A stretch of 64,000 bases of DNA from JALENY01 sp036310185 (lineage in GTDB: Bacteria; Bacillota; Clostridia; Lachnospirales; Lachnospiraceae). The DNA is taken from the NCBI GenBank assembly GCA_036310185.1, contig JAXJSH010000070.1, positions 81,024 through 145,023 on the forward strand, given 5' to 3'. Positions 9,115 to 15,905 of this stretch are shown piece after piece. Under the pieces are notes generated by a model that was not told the DNA's origin, ran no database searches, and worked only from the letters and a program-made list of their open reading frames with translations. The position numbers and the translations under genes are program-made. The stretch's first letter is position 1. Each line of letters starts with the position of its first letter.

Positions 9115-9163
9115 TGTAAAAAATGTAAAATCCAAAAGTAAAATCATGTTAAATCTACGTAAA
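9115..9163 (-). promoter_or_regulatory. Pho-box-like direct repeats upstream of pstS
   Basis: On the minus strand five TTTACA/TTAACA-like hexamers (plus-strand cores starting near 9115, 9124, 9138, 9147 and 9158) recur at 9-13 base intervals. This matches the known PhoP-binding pattern of TT(A/T)ACA repeats about 11 bases apart. A possible -10 (TAAGAT, 9109-9114) follows directly, with no good -35, as is common at PhoP-activated promoters. Confidence 0.65.
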
Positions 9164-9171
9164 ATCACATA

Positions 9172-9200
9172 GAAAAAGCTGCCGTATCCGCTACGACAGC
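9172..9200 (-). terminator. Terminator of the lipase gene
   Basis: Nine-base stem GCTGTCGTA/TACGGCAGC (one G-U pair) with a 5-base loop, followed on the minus strand by TTTTT. It separates the hydrolase gene from the pst operon. Confidence 0.85.
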
Positions 9201-9206
9201 CAATTT

Positions 9207-10127
9207 TCACACCTTCGACAGATATTTTACAATATCCGCATACACATCATATTTCATTGTTTCCATCAATATCTCATGGCGCATGCCCGGATATAATTTC
9301 CCGCGGATGTTGCAGTAGCCCTGCATGCGCAGATGATTAATTGTTTTCTTCAGCTTCCTGGGTCCGCCAATGCACGGATCTTCGCTTCCGCCAATAAAAA
9401 GAATCGGCAGCTTCGGCTTTTTACATGCCCAGCCTTTTGAATTGTAAGTCTCTCCCATCAGTTCGAACAGCGCATGATACCCGTCTACGGTGAATGTAAA
9501 TCCACATTCCGGAGCAGAGTCGTACTCTTCCACCACTTTCGGATCCGAACAGTGCCAGGCAAACCGGCTTTTTTCCTCCGCATACTTTGCCTCATAGGAA
9601 CCAAAGACTGCTGATTCCAGAAATTTGCTCGGATGCATACTGCCGCAGATCAGCTTCTGTACCCGGTCAACACATTTTCCCACCGGAAGCGCCCGATTTT
9701 TGCTGGGCGAACCGCTTAGAATCAGTGCCTGCAGTTCTGCATCATATTTTTTCAGATAAGTTCGCGCGATCAGACTGCCCATGCTGTGCCCCAGCAGGAT
9801 AAACGGCGCCTGGGGCCATCTGTCCTTCGCCTGCATGGTAATCTGATGCAAATCTTCCACCAGGGCTTCTGCACCTCCCCCGTACATGTACCCCAGATGT
9901 GATTTTTCTTTTACGCTGCTTCCATGACCTCTGTGGTCATGAATGATACTGGCATAACCCTTCTGTGCCATGTATTCCATAAATTCGGTGTAACGCTCTT
10001 TTGTCTCGCACATACCGTGGGAAATCTGAATTACACCTTTCAGTTCGGGATCATTCGGTTCTATGATGAATACATCCAGTTCAAGCCCGTCAAAATCCGA
10101 CTGCAGTTTCAAATATTCTTTCTGCAT
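9207..10127 (-). CDS. Alpha/beta hydrolase, lysophospholipase / monoacylglycerol lipase type
   Basis: Probable cytoplasmic serine esterase on lipid esters. The 306 residues carry the alpha/beta hydrolase plan: oxyanion segment ISHGMCETKERY (HGM), DHRGHGSS, nucleophile elbow LGHSMGS, acid in FIGGSEDPCIGG, and catalytic His in MRHEIL. This order matches the Hydrolase_4 (monoglyceride lipase-like) family. No signal peptide. It is a single gene with its own promoter and terminator. The natural substrate is not known. Confidence 0.88.
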   Translation of the reverse strand: MQKEYLKLQSDFDGLELDVFIIEPNDPELKGVIQISHGMCETKERYTEFMEYMAQKGYASIIHDHRGHGSSVKEKSHLGYMYGGGAEALVEDLHQITMQAKDRWPQAPFILLGHSMGSLIARTYLKKYDAELQALILSGSPSKNRALPVGKCVDRVQKLICGSMHPSKFLESAVFGSYEAKYAEEKSRFAWHCSDPKVVEEYDSAPECGFTFTVDGYHALFELMGETYNSKGWACKKPKLPILFIGGSEDPCIGGPRKLKKTINHLRMQGYCNIRGKLYPGMRHEILMETMKYDVYADIVKYLSKV

Positions 10128-10231
10128 ACAATCACCCCTAAATCATTCATACCCCCAGTTATTTTTATTCTTAGTGTCAGTTTTTCTTTTCTTCCTCCGA
10201 CAGAACCGTTTTTTGTTCCAGTCCTTTCTTT

Positions 10232-10260
10232 ATTGTAAGTCTTTCGTTTTTCAATGTCAA
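10232..10260 (-). promoter_or_regulatory. SigA promoter of the lipase gene
   Basis: Minus-strand TTGACA (10255-10260) and TACAAT (10232-10237) with a 17-base spacer, about 100 bases before the start codon. Confidence 0.75.
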
Positions 10261-10463
10261 AATAATTACTGTTAAAATTGTAAATCTTCCGAAGATGCGA
10301 ACCGTTACTCGCATTTTATAAAGATCTGCCACATATTTTTCCCCATATTTCTCACACTATCATTATATGAAACGTTCATGCATCCACATTCATTTTGCCG
10401 GACCAGACCGCCTGACACGAAAATGCATGAAAATCCATATCAAAAACAAAAAGGAGTCTGCCC
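10261..10463. other. AT-rich intergenic stretch before the small plus-strand gene
   Basis: About 200 bases between the lipase promoter and the small gene at 10464. I see no convincing promoter or terminator. An AAGGAG ribosome-binding site is present at 10451-10456. Confidence 0.4.
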
Positions 10464-10643
10464 ATGAAAAAGAAGAAAAAAAATCCGTATAACATCTACG
10501 ACAACCACAATTTTGCCGACAGCGCTTCCTCTACAGAATGCACTGGTCTGATTCCCGGCAATCCGGATTCCAGAGAAACCTTTCAGACTTACAGCAATAT
10601 TTACGAATTCACCGGTTCTCCCGATGACGATGATGCCTCCTGA
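10464..10643 (+). CDS. Small hypothetical protein, 59 aa, lysine-rich start and acidic tail
   Basis: Short gene on the plus strand: ATG at 10464, TGA at 10641-10643, with an ideal AAGGAG 7 bases upstream. The product begins MKKKKKNPYNIYDNHNF, carries an STECTGLIPGNPDS stretch and a TYSNIYEFT stretch, and ends SPDDDDAS. No TM helix or signal peptide. The good ribosome-binding site, codon use like its neighbours and a hairpin just after the stop support a real gene. The STECTGLIP segment looks like a conserved clostridial small-protein motif, but I cannot confirm that. Function unknown. Confidence 0.65.
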   Translation: MKKKKKNPYNIYDNHNFADSASSTECTGLIPGNPDSRETFQTYSNIYEFTGSPDDDDAS

Positions 10644-10651
10644 TGACAGAA

Positions 10652-10688
10652 AAGGTGTAAAAAGCGTGCCACACACTTTTTACACCTT
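10652..10688. terminator. Perfect 13-bp inverted repeat between convergent genes
   Basis: AAGGTGTAAAAAG (10652-10664) and CTTTTTACACCTT (10676-10688) pair perfectly around an 11-base loop. It lies between the small plus-strand gene and convergent mscL. No T run follows in either direction, though the stem itself ends in A/T runs. It may be a bidirectional terminator or an RNA 3'-end stabiliser. Confidence 0.6.
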
Positions 10689-10727
10689 ACACACAACTAT
10701 CTCAAATAATATTCTATTTTCTTCTGT

Positions 10728-11168
10728 TTAAGCTTCTTTTGAAAGATCTGAAGTACAATGTGCACATTTTGTTGCCTCAATCGGAATCTCAGACAGACAG
10801 TACGGACATTTCTTTGTAGTCGGTGCCGGAGCTTCCTCCTCTTTGACGCCAGCCAGCCGCTTTGCTTTTTCAGTCGCTTTGTTCACAGCCTTCATCATAC
10901 AGAATACCACCAGCGCCATAATCAGGAAATTGAATACTGCTGTAAGGAATTTTCCGTAATTCAGTGTCACTTCTCCAAGAATGTTGAGTGACAGCTTATC
11001 GAAGTTCTTGCCCCCAAACAGACCGAGAATCGGTGAAATAATGTCCTCGTTCAAAGACGTTACGATTGATGTAAATGCACCGCCGATGATAACACCGACT
11101 GCCATATCCATCACATTTCCTCTTGCGATGAAATCTCTAAATTCACCCCAAAAACCTTTTTTTGCCAT
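10728..11168 (-). CDS. mscL: Large-conductance mechanosensitive channel MscL with C-terminal zinc ribbon
   Basis: Pentameric membrane channel that releases solutes on hypo-osmotic shock. The 146 residues start at the ATG at 11168 (GGGAGG upstream); a longer in-frame start lacks support. The N-terminal helix (KGFWGEFRDFIARGNVMDMAVGVIIGGAF) includes the glycine-rich gate, TM2 is FLTAVFNFLIMALVVFCMM, and a cytoplasmic helix follows. The last 28 residues add a CPYC...CAHC motif, a rubredoxin-like zinc ribbon not found in E. coli MscL. Monocistronic. Confidence 0.93.
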   Translation of the reverse strand: MAKKGFWGEFRDFIARGNVMDMAVGVIIGGAFTSIVTSLNEDIISPILGLFGGKNFDKLSLNILGEVTLNYGKFLTAVFNFLIMALVVFCMMKAVNKATEKAKRLAGVKEEEAPAPTTKKCPYCLSEIPIEATKCAHCTSDLSKEA

Positions 11169-11271
11169 TTGCGTTTCCTCCCTGGTTCTTTTAATTTTTT
11201 TCTGAACGTATTTTTCCGGCAAAAATCTGCCGTTTTTTTAATGCTTTACACCAGATTTGTAAATCCCGTAT

Positions 11272-11709
11272 TTATTCTTCCAGTTCATGAATCATTGCAA
11301 TACGTCTGTTGTGACGGTCACCTTCGAACTCAGACTCCAGATACGCGTCACAAATATCTTTTGCCAGTTCCACACCCACGATTCGCGCACCAAATGCCAA
11401 AATATTGGCATTGTTATGCTGTTTTACAAGGCGGGCTGTTGCGGTGTCACTGCATACCGCAGCGCGGATTCCCTTTACTTTATTTGCGGCAATTGAAATA
11501 CCTACACCGGTACCGCAGATCAGAATACCACAGTCAACTTCCTTTGCCACTACCGCATCTGCTACTTTTTTCGCGAAGACCGGATAATCGCAGCTGTCAT
11601 TTGTGTCGGTACCAAAGTTTACAATTTCATGCCCTTTTTCTTCCAGATATTTTTTGATTACCCACTTCAGTTCTGTTCCGCCGTGGTCGTTTCCCATTGC
11701 AATTTTCAC
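11272..11709 (-). CDS. rpiB: Ribose-5-phosphate isomerase B (RpiB/LacAB family)
   Basis: Cytoplasmic enzyme of the non-oxidative pentose phosphate pathway, interconverting ribose 5-phosphate and ribulose 5-phosphate. The 145 residues show MGNDHGGTELK at the N-terminus, the CDYPVFA motif, active-site Cys region GILICGTGVGISIAANK, and HNNANILAFGAR. It starts with GTG at 11709, with GGAGG 8 bases upstream. Possible alternatives within the family are galactose-6-phosphate or allose isomerases, but nothing nearby suggests a sugar-specific operon. Confidence 0.9.
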   Translation of the reverse strand: MKIAMGNDHGGTELKWVIKKYLEEKGHEIVNFGTDTNDSCDYPVFAKKVADAVVAKEVDCGILICGTGVGISIAANKVKGIRAAVCSDTATARLVKQHNNANILAFGARIVGVELAKDICDAYLESEFEGDRHNRRIAMIHELEE

Positions 11710-11809
11710 AATAATGTCCTCCGTGTTTTCTATTCCAGTGCAGCCTGTGCACTGCTTATTTACTCCGCGAATATCTTATCACAAAGTTTTCTGTCTGGGA
11801 AGACAGGTT

Positions 11810-11863
11810 TTATGCAATAATTGCATTTCCGGTATAAAGCTCACAATATAATGCAGAAACCAT
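11810..11863 (-). CDS. Possible 17-aa leader peptide upstream of rpiB
   Basis: An ATG at 11863 preceded at 8 bases by AAAGGAG opens a 17-codon frame (MVSALYCELYTGNAIIA) ending in TAA. Between it and rpiB lies a small CTGTCT/AGACAG hairpin (around 11791-11806). The strong ribosome-binding site is the main support; a chance match is quite possible. Confidence 0.3.
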   Translation of the reverse strand: MVSALYCELYTGNAIIA

Positions 11864-12025
11864 TTTTTCATCTCCTTTCACAAAAATGAACGGAGAAACT
11901 GCTCTGATACTATTTTTCCAAAATATAAAATTATTGTCAATACAATATTCCTATGTATTTGTTTTCCGTTTCCCTTCTAAGTTAAACCAGCATATTTTTG
12001 CCCATTTTTCACATACTATTTACGA
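11864..12025. other. AT-rich intergenic stretch
   Basis: Non-coding run between the rpiB leader region and the structured repeat. A minus-strand TTGACA-like box is present near 11936-11941 but no well-spaced -10 follows it. Confidence 0.3.
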
Positions 12026-12210
12026 AAGATACCAGGGTCAAAAGTTCATATGTTTCATGCCTGCATGAAAAATGTGACTTTGATACCCGCAAAACATGAG
12101 AAAATAGCCCGAACAGGGCGGATTTCGAATATTTTTAGGATTACGGGAGCATAAAATGCGAAGTAATCCGCAGGTATCAGGGGACAAATACCTTTTGACC
12201 CCAACATCTT
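12026..12210 (+). repeat. Structured dispersed repeat, copy A, bounded by imperfect inverted repeats
   Basis: The right part (12132-12202) is closely similar to 51872-51943 read in reverse. Shared features are a GGATTAC...GTAATCC hairpin around a GAGCATAAAATG-like core and an AGGTATC...ATACCT hairpin ending in TTTTGA. The whole 185-base stretch is bounded by 19-base imperfect inverted repeats containing GGGTCAAAAG (12026-12044) and CTTTTGACCC (12192-12210). Inner hairpins include TTTCATG/CATGAAA and GCCC/GGGC. It ends about 20 bases before the start of a small gene. It could be a MITE-like element, a protein-binding site or an RNA leader. Confidence 0.6.
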
Positions 12211-12231
12211 ACGAAAGGAAGGTGCTCAATC

Positions 12232-12360
12232 ATGCTCAACATTCAAAACGACGGCTACGACGACGACAATATCCCGGATGTGGATCTGCCGGAGAAATCC
12301 GATTCTTCCGAAGTCAAACCAGACGACGTCCCAAGACGTGACGGTCCCGGCGGAGAATAG
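12232..12360 (+). CDS. Small acidic hypothetical protein, 42 aa
   Basis: ATG at 12232 with AAGGAAGG upstream, TAG at 12358-12360. The product MLNIQNDGYDDDNIPDVDL...VPRRDGPGGE is strongly acidic, without TM or signal. It sits directly behind repeat copy A and ahead of the convergent tRNA terminator. Good ribosome-binding site and biased composition argue for a real gene; function unknown. It resembles the 59-aa gene at 10464 only in being small, acidic and on the plus strand. Confidence 0.55.
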   Translation: MLNIQNDGYDDDNIPDVDLPEKSDSSEVKPDDVPRRDGPGGE

Positions 12361-12407
12361 AAACACCCGAAAAACCGCCAACTTCAAAACAGTCTAAATT
12401 TGCGCAC

Positions 12408-12438
12408 AAAAAAACCGCTTGAATCATCAAGCGGTTTT
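12408..12438 (-). terminator. Terminator after the tRNA-Gly pair
   Basis: Perfect 12-bp stem (AAAACCGCTTGA at 12411-12422 with TCAAGCGGTTTT at 12427-12438) followed on the minus strand by T7. It can also stop the convergent small gene. Confidence 0.9.
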
Positions 12439-12441
12439 CAG

Positions 12442-12514
12442 AGCGCGAGACGGGACTCGAACCCGCGGCCTCGACCTTGGCAAGGTCGCGCTCCACCAAC
12501 TGAGCCACTCGCGC
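12442..12514 (-). tRNA. tRNA-Gly (GCC)
   Basis: A 73-nt cloverleaf: acceptor GCGCGAG/CTCGCGC, D-arm with GGCTCAGTTGGT, anticodon loop TTGCCAA on a CGACC/GGTCG stem (anticodon GCC), and T-arm GGGTTCGAGTCCC. No CCA encoded. Identical to the copy at 12598-12670. Confidence 0.97.
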
Positions 12515-12597
12515 ATATGTTGTTTCGGAAGTTTTGCTTCCCACAACCCTTATTTAATTGCCAAACGAAAAACTTCAAATCATCAAAGCTTTTCAAG

Positions 12598-12670
12598 AGC
12601 GCGAGACGGGACTCGAACCCGCGGCCTCGACCTTGGCAAGGTCGCGCTCCACCAACTGAGCCACTCGCGC
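12598..12670 (-). tRNA. tRNA-Gly (GCC), tandem copy
   Basis: Same 73-nt sequence as the copy at 12442-12514, first in the transcript after the promoter at 12716-12744. The flanks of the two copies are also alike (a TTTGATGATTTGAAG-like 3' flank and a CAGAAGTTTT-like 5' flank), so the pair arose by tandem duplication. No CCA encoded. Confidence 0.97.
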
Positions 12671-12715
12671 ATATTGTTGTTTCAGAAGTTTTTTGTGTTC
12701 CTCACAACAATAGTT

Positions 12716-12744
12716 ATAATACACTATACCATTCACTTTGTCAA
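12716..12744 (-). promoter_or_regulatory. SigA promoter of the tRNA-Gly pair
   Basis: Minus-strand TTGACA (12739-12744), 17-base spacer, TATTAT (12716-12721), about 45 bases before the first tRNA. Confidence 0.85.
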
Positions 12745-12825
12745 CACTTTTTTTGAATTTTTTAATTATTCAAAAAACTATGACAATTATCTCGCTTACT
12801 TATTCTGTTTCATACCTGTTTTCGC

Positions 12826-13590
12826 TCAGGATTTCAGCACCGCACTGAGTACATACTGATTTTTTGAAAAAGTCTTCTGGCTGATATCTTCCAGACGGAT
12901 CAGATCCAGATCAAGCCAAAGTTCCTCCGCCACGATCATAATATGTGCAAACATAATACCAAAGTTCAGTTCATCCCATTTTTTAAATCGATCCACACTT
13001 GCCTTTTTGGAGAAAATATGAATACGGTTTGAATAAACCACAAACCGCCATGGCTGACCGTTGTAGCTGGAAGGCGCAAGCCGGGCTGCTTCCAGAACCT
13101 TCAGTTCCCACTCTTTCGGTGTTTCTTTGTACACGCATAGTTCCCGGAGACTCAGGCGCTTTGCCTCCTGCTGCGGACGGATATGCGGTTCTTTGCTTTT
13201 ACCAAATGCCACCATCATGATCAGTTCTTTGCTGCCGCGCATGGTCTGACTTCCTTTTACCACAGCACTGCCCATAATGCAGCTTCCCAGCCCCTTTGCA
13301 GTCAGATACAGGCAAAGCTGTTCCAGAATATACCCTGCATTCATCTGATATTTATCGCTTTTCTCCGAATAAAGTGCCAGATAATACGGTGCCTTGATAC
13401 CAAAAAGCCCTTTCAGTTTCTGCTGCCCACGGCTGTTGTCAATAATGCCAAGTTCCGTGTCAATGCCCGGAAACAATCTGGGAATCTCCTGATAGAAGTT
13501 TCCAATGTCTTCCAGAATTCTGGGACTGATCGGTTCCATCATATAATTTCGTACAGATTTTCTTACGTAAATAGCCTCTGATAAATTCAT
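12826..13590 (-). CDS. Nitroreductase-family protein (TM1586-type)
   Basis: Putative FMN-dependent oxidoreductase, 254 residues. An N-terminal R-K-S-V-R-N-Y motif is typical of nitroreductases. A second half has APSSYNGQPWRFVVY, an FMN-binding segment, and LNFGIMFAHIMIVAEELW. The arrangement as two half-domains in one chain fits the TM1586 nitroreductase group, which acts as an intramolecular pseudo-dimer. Single gene with GGTGATC before the ATG. Physiological substrate unknown. Confidence 0.85.
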   Translation of the reverse strand: MNLSEAIYVRKSVRNYMMEPISPRILEDIGNFYQEIPRLFPGIDTELGIIDNSRGQQKLKGLFGIKAPYYLALYSEKSDKYQMNAGYILEQLCLYLTAKGLGSCIMGSAVVKGSQTMRGSKELIMMVAFGKSKEPHIRPQQEAKRLSLRELCVYKETPKEWELKVLEAARLAPSSYNGQPWRFVVYSNRIHIFSKKASVDRFKKWDELNFGIMFAHIMIVAEELWLDLDLIRLEDISQKTFSKNQYVLSAVLKS

Positions 13591-13752
13591 TTATTTGATC
13601 ACCTACTGATTTGCTTAGTATTAGTTTATCACATATCTTTTTATTTGCAACCAAACTTTGTGACCATTTTTCTTTAAAAAAATTCCTTTTCTTGGTCATC
13701 TTAACAAAAAATCTCAATTCTGTTCACAGTTCTTTTACAAACCCATCAAGAA

Positions 13753-13781
13753 TTGAACACATTTTTCCTGTATATTAATAC
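13753..13781 (+). promoter_or_regulatory. SigA promoter reading into a non-coding stretch
   Basis: Plus-strand TTGAAC (13753-13758), 17 bases, TAATAC (13776-13781). No protein-coding frame follows before the terminator at 13864. Confidence 0.6.
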
Positions 13782-13787
13782 TTGTAA

Positions 13788-13892
13788 GAAAGATATACAC
13801 ACACTTTTCTTTTTCATAGCTGGTCACAGCGACCAGCACTCCTTCCTTTTTATATTATATAATAAAAAAGACCGAACTAATCGGTCTTTTTT
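13788..13892 (+). ncRNA. Candidate small RNA of about 105 nt
   Basis: Starts at the predicted transcript start of the promoter above and ends at a strong intrinsic terminator. It contains a perfect 7-bp hairpin GCTGGTC-ACAGC-GACCAGC (13819-13837), then a single-stranded CU-rich ACTCCTTCC (13838-13846) that could pair with Shine-Dalgarno sequences, then an AU-rich linker. No plausible ORF. This layout is that of a trans-acting regulatory RNA, but expression is unproven. Confidence 0.45.
13864..13892. terminator. Bidirectional terminator after pepF and the candidate sRNA
   Basis: AAAAAAGACCGA (13864-13875) pairs with TCGGTCTTTTTT, with a 5-base loop and T runs on both strands. Confidence 0.9.
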
Positions 13893-13909
13893 ATTTTGCT
13901 CTTATTTAT

Positions 13910-15709
13910 CTATTTTATCAGACTTTCCAGTTCCCCAACATATTCTTCAAAAACAGACAGTGCCTCGTTCACCGGTTCCGGCGACGTCATATCCACACCG
14001 CAGATTTTCAGCAGATCGATCGGGTCTTTGGAGCTTCCTCCGCTTAAGAACTCTTTATATTTTTCCACGATTCCCGGCTCACCGGCAAGTATCTTTTTGC
14101 TGATCGCAATGGCCGCTGAAAATCCGGTCGCATACTGATACACATAAAACGGCGTATAAAAATGGGGTATTCTGGACCATTCCAGTGCAATTTCGGGATC
14201 TGAAACCACTCCATCGCCATAATACTGCTGATTCAGCTTATAATAAATATCACTTAAGTTTTCTCCGTTCAATACTTCGCCCTGTTCCACCATACGGTGA
14301 ATCATTTTTTCAAATTCCGCAAACATGGTCTGACGATACAGCGTTCCTTTGAACTGATCCAGGAAATAATTAACCAGATAGGATTTTTCTCTGTCGTCTT
14401 TTGCGTGCTCCATCAGATAATGAATCAGCAGTGCCTCGTTACAGGTGGACGCCACCTCTGCCACAAAAATGCGATATCCAGCATAGGTATAGGGCTGCTC
14501 GTGATCAGAATAATAACTGTGTATTGCATGCCCCATCTCATGCGCCAGCGTAAACACATGGTTCAGGCTGTCGTTATAGTTCAGAAGCACATATGGGTGT
14601 GTGCCATAAGCTCCCCAGGAATAGGCTCCGCTTCGTTTTCCTTCATTTTCATACACGTCGATCCATCCATTGCTGAAGCCTTCATCCAGCTTTTCCAGAT
14701 AATCTTCCCCGAGAACAGACAGACCTTCTCTTACCAGCTCTTTTGCCTGTTCAAACGGGATCTCCATATCAATATCTTTTGTGATCGGTACATGCACATC
14801 ATACATATGAAGTTCATCCAGATGCAGTGCCTTTTTGCGCAGTTCCATGTACCGATACATAGCCGGCAGATGATCATGCACTGCTTCGATCAGTTTATCA
14901 TATACGGACAGCGGAATATTGCCTCCATCCAGAGCAGCTGCCCGGGATGATTCATAATGGCGGGCTTTTGCGTAAAAAACAGCCTGCTGTACATTGGTAT
15001 ACATCAGAGAACCCAATGTGTTTTTAAATTCTCCATACTTATGATAAAGTGTGGTAAATGCCTCTTTTCTGGCTTCCCGGTTTTTGCTTTCCAGAAAACG
15101 GATATATCTTCCGTGGGTCAGACTGGTCAATTCACCGTCTTCATCATGTATCTCACCGAATTTCAGATCTGCATTGTTAAACATGGAAAACGTGTTGTAG
15201 GGACCCTGGGCAATCTCATAGACTTTTGCCAGCATCGCCTCCATCTCTTCGGAAAGAACATGTTCTTTTGTGCGCAGACGTTCCCTGATATAACGCTCAT
15301 AATGGGCCAGTCCCGATTCTTCCTCCATGAATTTTTTCAATGTTTCCTCCGGGATCGCCAGAAGTTCCGGTTCCACATAGGATGCCGCATCGCCTGCTGC
15401 CGCCATGATACTCTGGGCACGGGCAGACAGGGTCTGATAGGTTCCGTTCCCCGTATCTTCATGATATTTCTGGTTTGCATACACATATACTTTTTCCAGA
15501 AGTTCTTCCATCTCATCCTGCGTTTTCAGCACATGCAAAAGCTGACCTGCACTTTTTCCCATCGTTCCCTGAAGCTGACGGAATTTTTCGATCAGTTCCG
15601 ATGCCTTCTCTGCATCTTCTTTCCACAAATCATCGTTTGCATATAAATCTTCTATTTTCCACTTATATTCCGGTTCCACTTCTGTACGTTTCTTCAAATT
15701 TTCAGCCAT
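13910..15709 (-). CDS. pepF: Oligoendopeptidase F (M3 family)
   Basis: Cytoplasmic zinc metallopeptidase that degrades medium-length oligopeptides. The 599 residues fit the family. The zinc site HEMGH lies in the segment FTLAHEMGHAIHSYYSD, with the downstream glutamate in EVASTCNEALL. The N-terminal helical PepF domain is complete. RBS GAGGA lies before the ATG at 15709. Single gene; promoter not clear. Confidence 0.95.
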   Translation of the reverse strand: MAENLKKRTEVEPEYKWKIEDLYANDDLWKEDAEKASELIEKFRQLQGTMGKSAGQLLHVLKTQDEMEELLEKVYVYANQKYHEDTGNGTYQTLSARAQSIMAAAGDAASYVEPELLAIPEETLKKFMEEESGLAHYERYIRERLRTKEHVLSEEMEAMLAKVYEIAQGPYNTFSMFNNADLKFGEIHDEDGELTSLTHGRYIRFLESKNREARKEAFTTLYHKYGEFKNTLGSLMYTNVQQAVFYAKARHYESSRAAALDGGNIPLSVYDKLIEAVHDHLPAMYRYMELRKKALHLDELHMYDVHVPITKDIDMEIPFEQAKELVREGLSVLGEDYLEKLDEGFSNGWIDVYENEGKRSGAYSWGAYGTHPYVLLNYNDSLNHVFTLAHEMGHAIHSYYSDHEQPYTYAGYRIFVAEVASTCNEALLIHYLMEHAKDDREKSYLVNYFLDQFKGTLYRQTMFAEFEKMIHRMVEQGEVLNGENLSDIYYKLNQQYYGDGVVSDPEIALEWSRIPHFYTPFYVYQYATGFSAAIAISKKILAGEPGIVEKYKEFLSGGSSKDPIDLLKICGVDMTSPEPVNEALSVFEEYVGELESLIK

Positions 15710-15839
15710 AATAGATTCCTCTTTCTACTACAATATAATGATGCTGCATTAAGCATAACATATTATTTACAAACTATGTATACCCTACCCACCTTTTTTT
15801 ATGATTATGCGTGCACTGAAAATTTTGTAAATGTTGTAC

Positions 15840-15888
15840 TTGACAACCAAATCTCTTGGTTGTATTATTGTATTAAATCATTAATACA
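15840..15888 (+). promoter_or_regulatory. Promoter with two inverted-repeat operators (GntR/YtrA operon)
   Basis: TTGACA (15840-15845), 17 bases, TATTAT (15863-15868). The spacer is a perfect inverted repeat ACAACCAA...TTGGTTGT (15843-15850, 15856-15863). A second perfect repeat TGTATTAA-ATCA-TTAATACA (15869-15888) covers the start region. GntR regulators commonly repress their own operon through such sites; which repeat is bound is inference. Confidence 0.75.
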
Positions 15889-15905
15889 GTTATGGAGGTG
15901 ACAGA

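Noticed and set aside
12026..12210. Insertion sequence
   Set aside because: No transposase is encoded; at most a MITE-like element.
12400..12859. Plus-strand reading frames across the tRNA pair with a repeated DGTRTRGLDLGKVALHQLSHS-like peptide
   Set aside because: These are antisense translations of the two tRNA-Gly genes, a well-known artefact.
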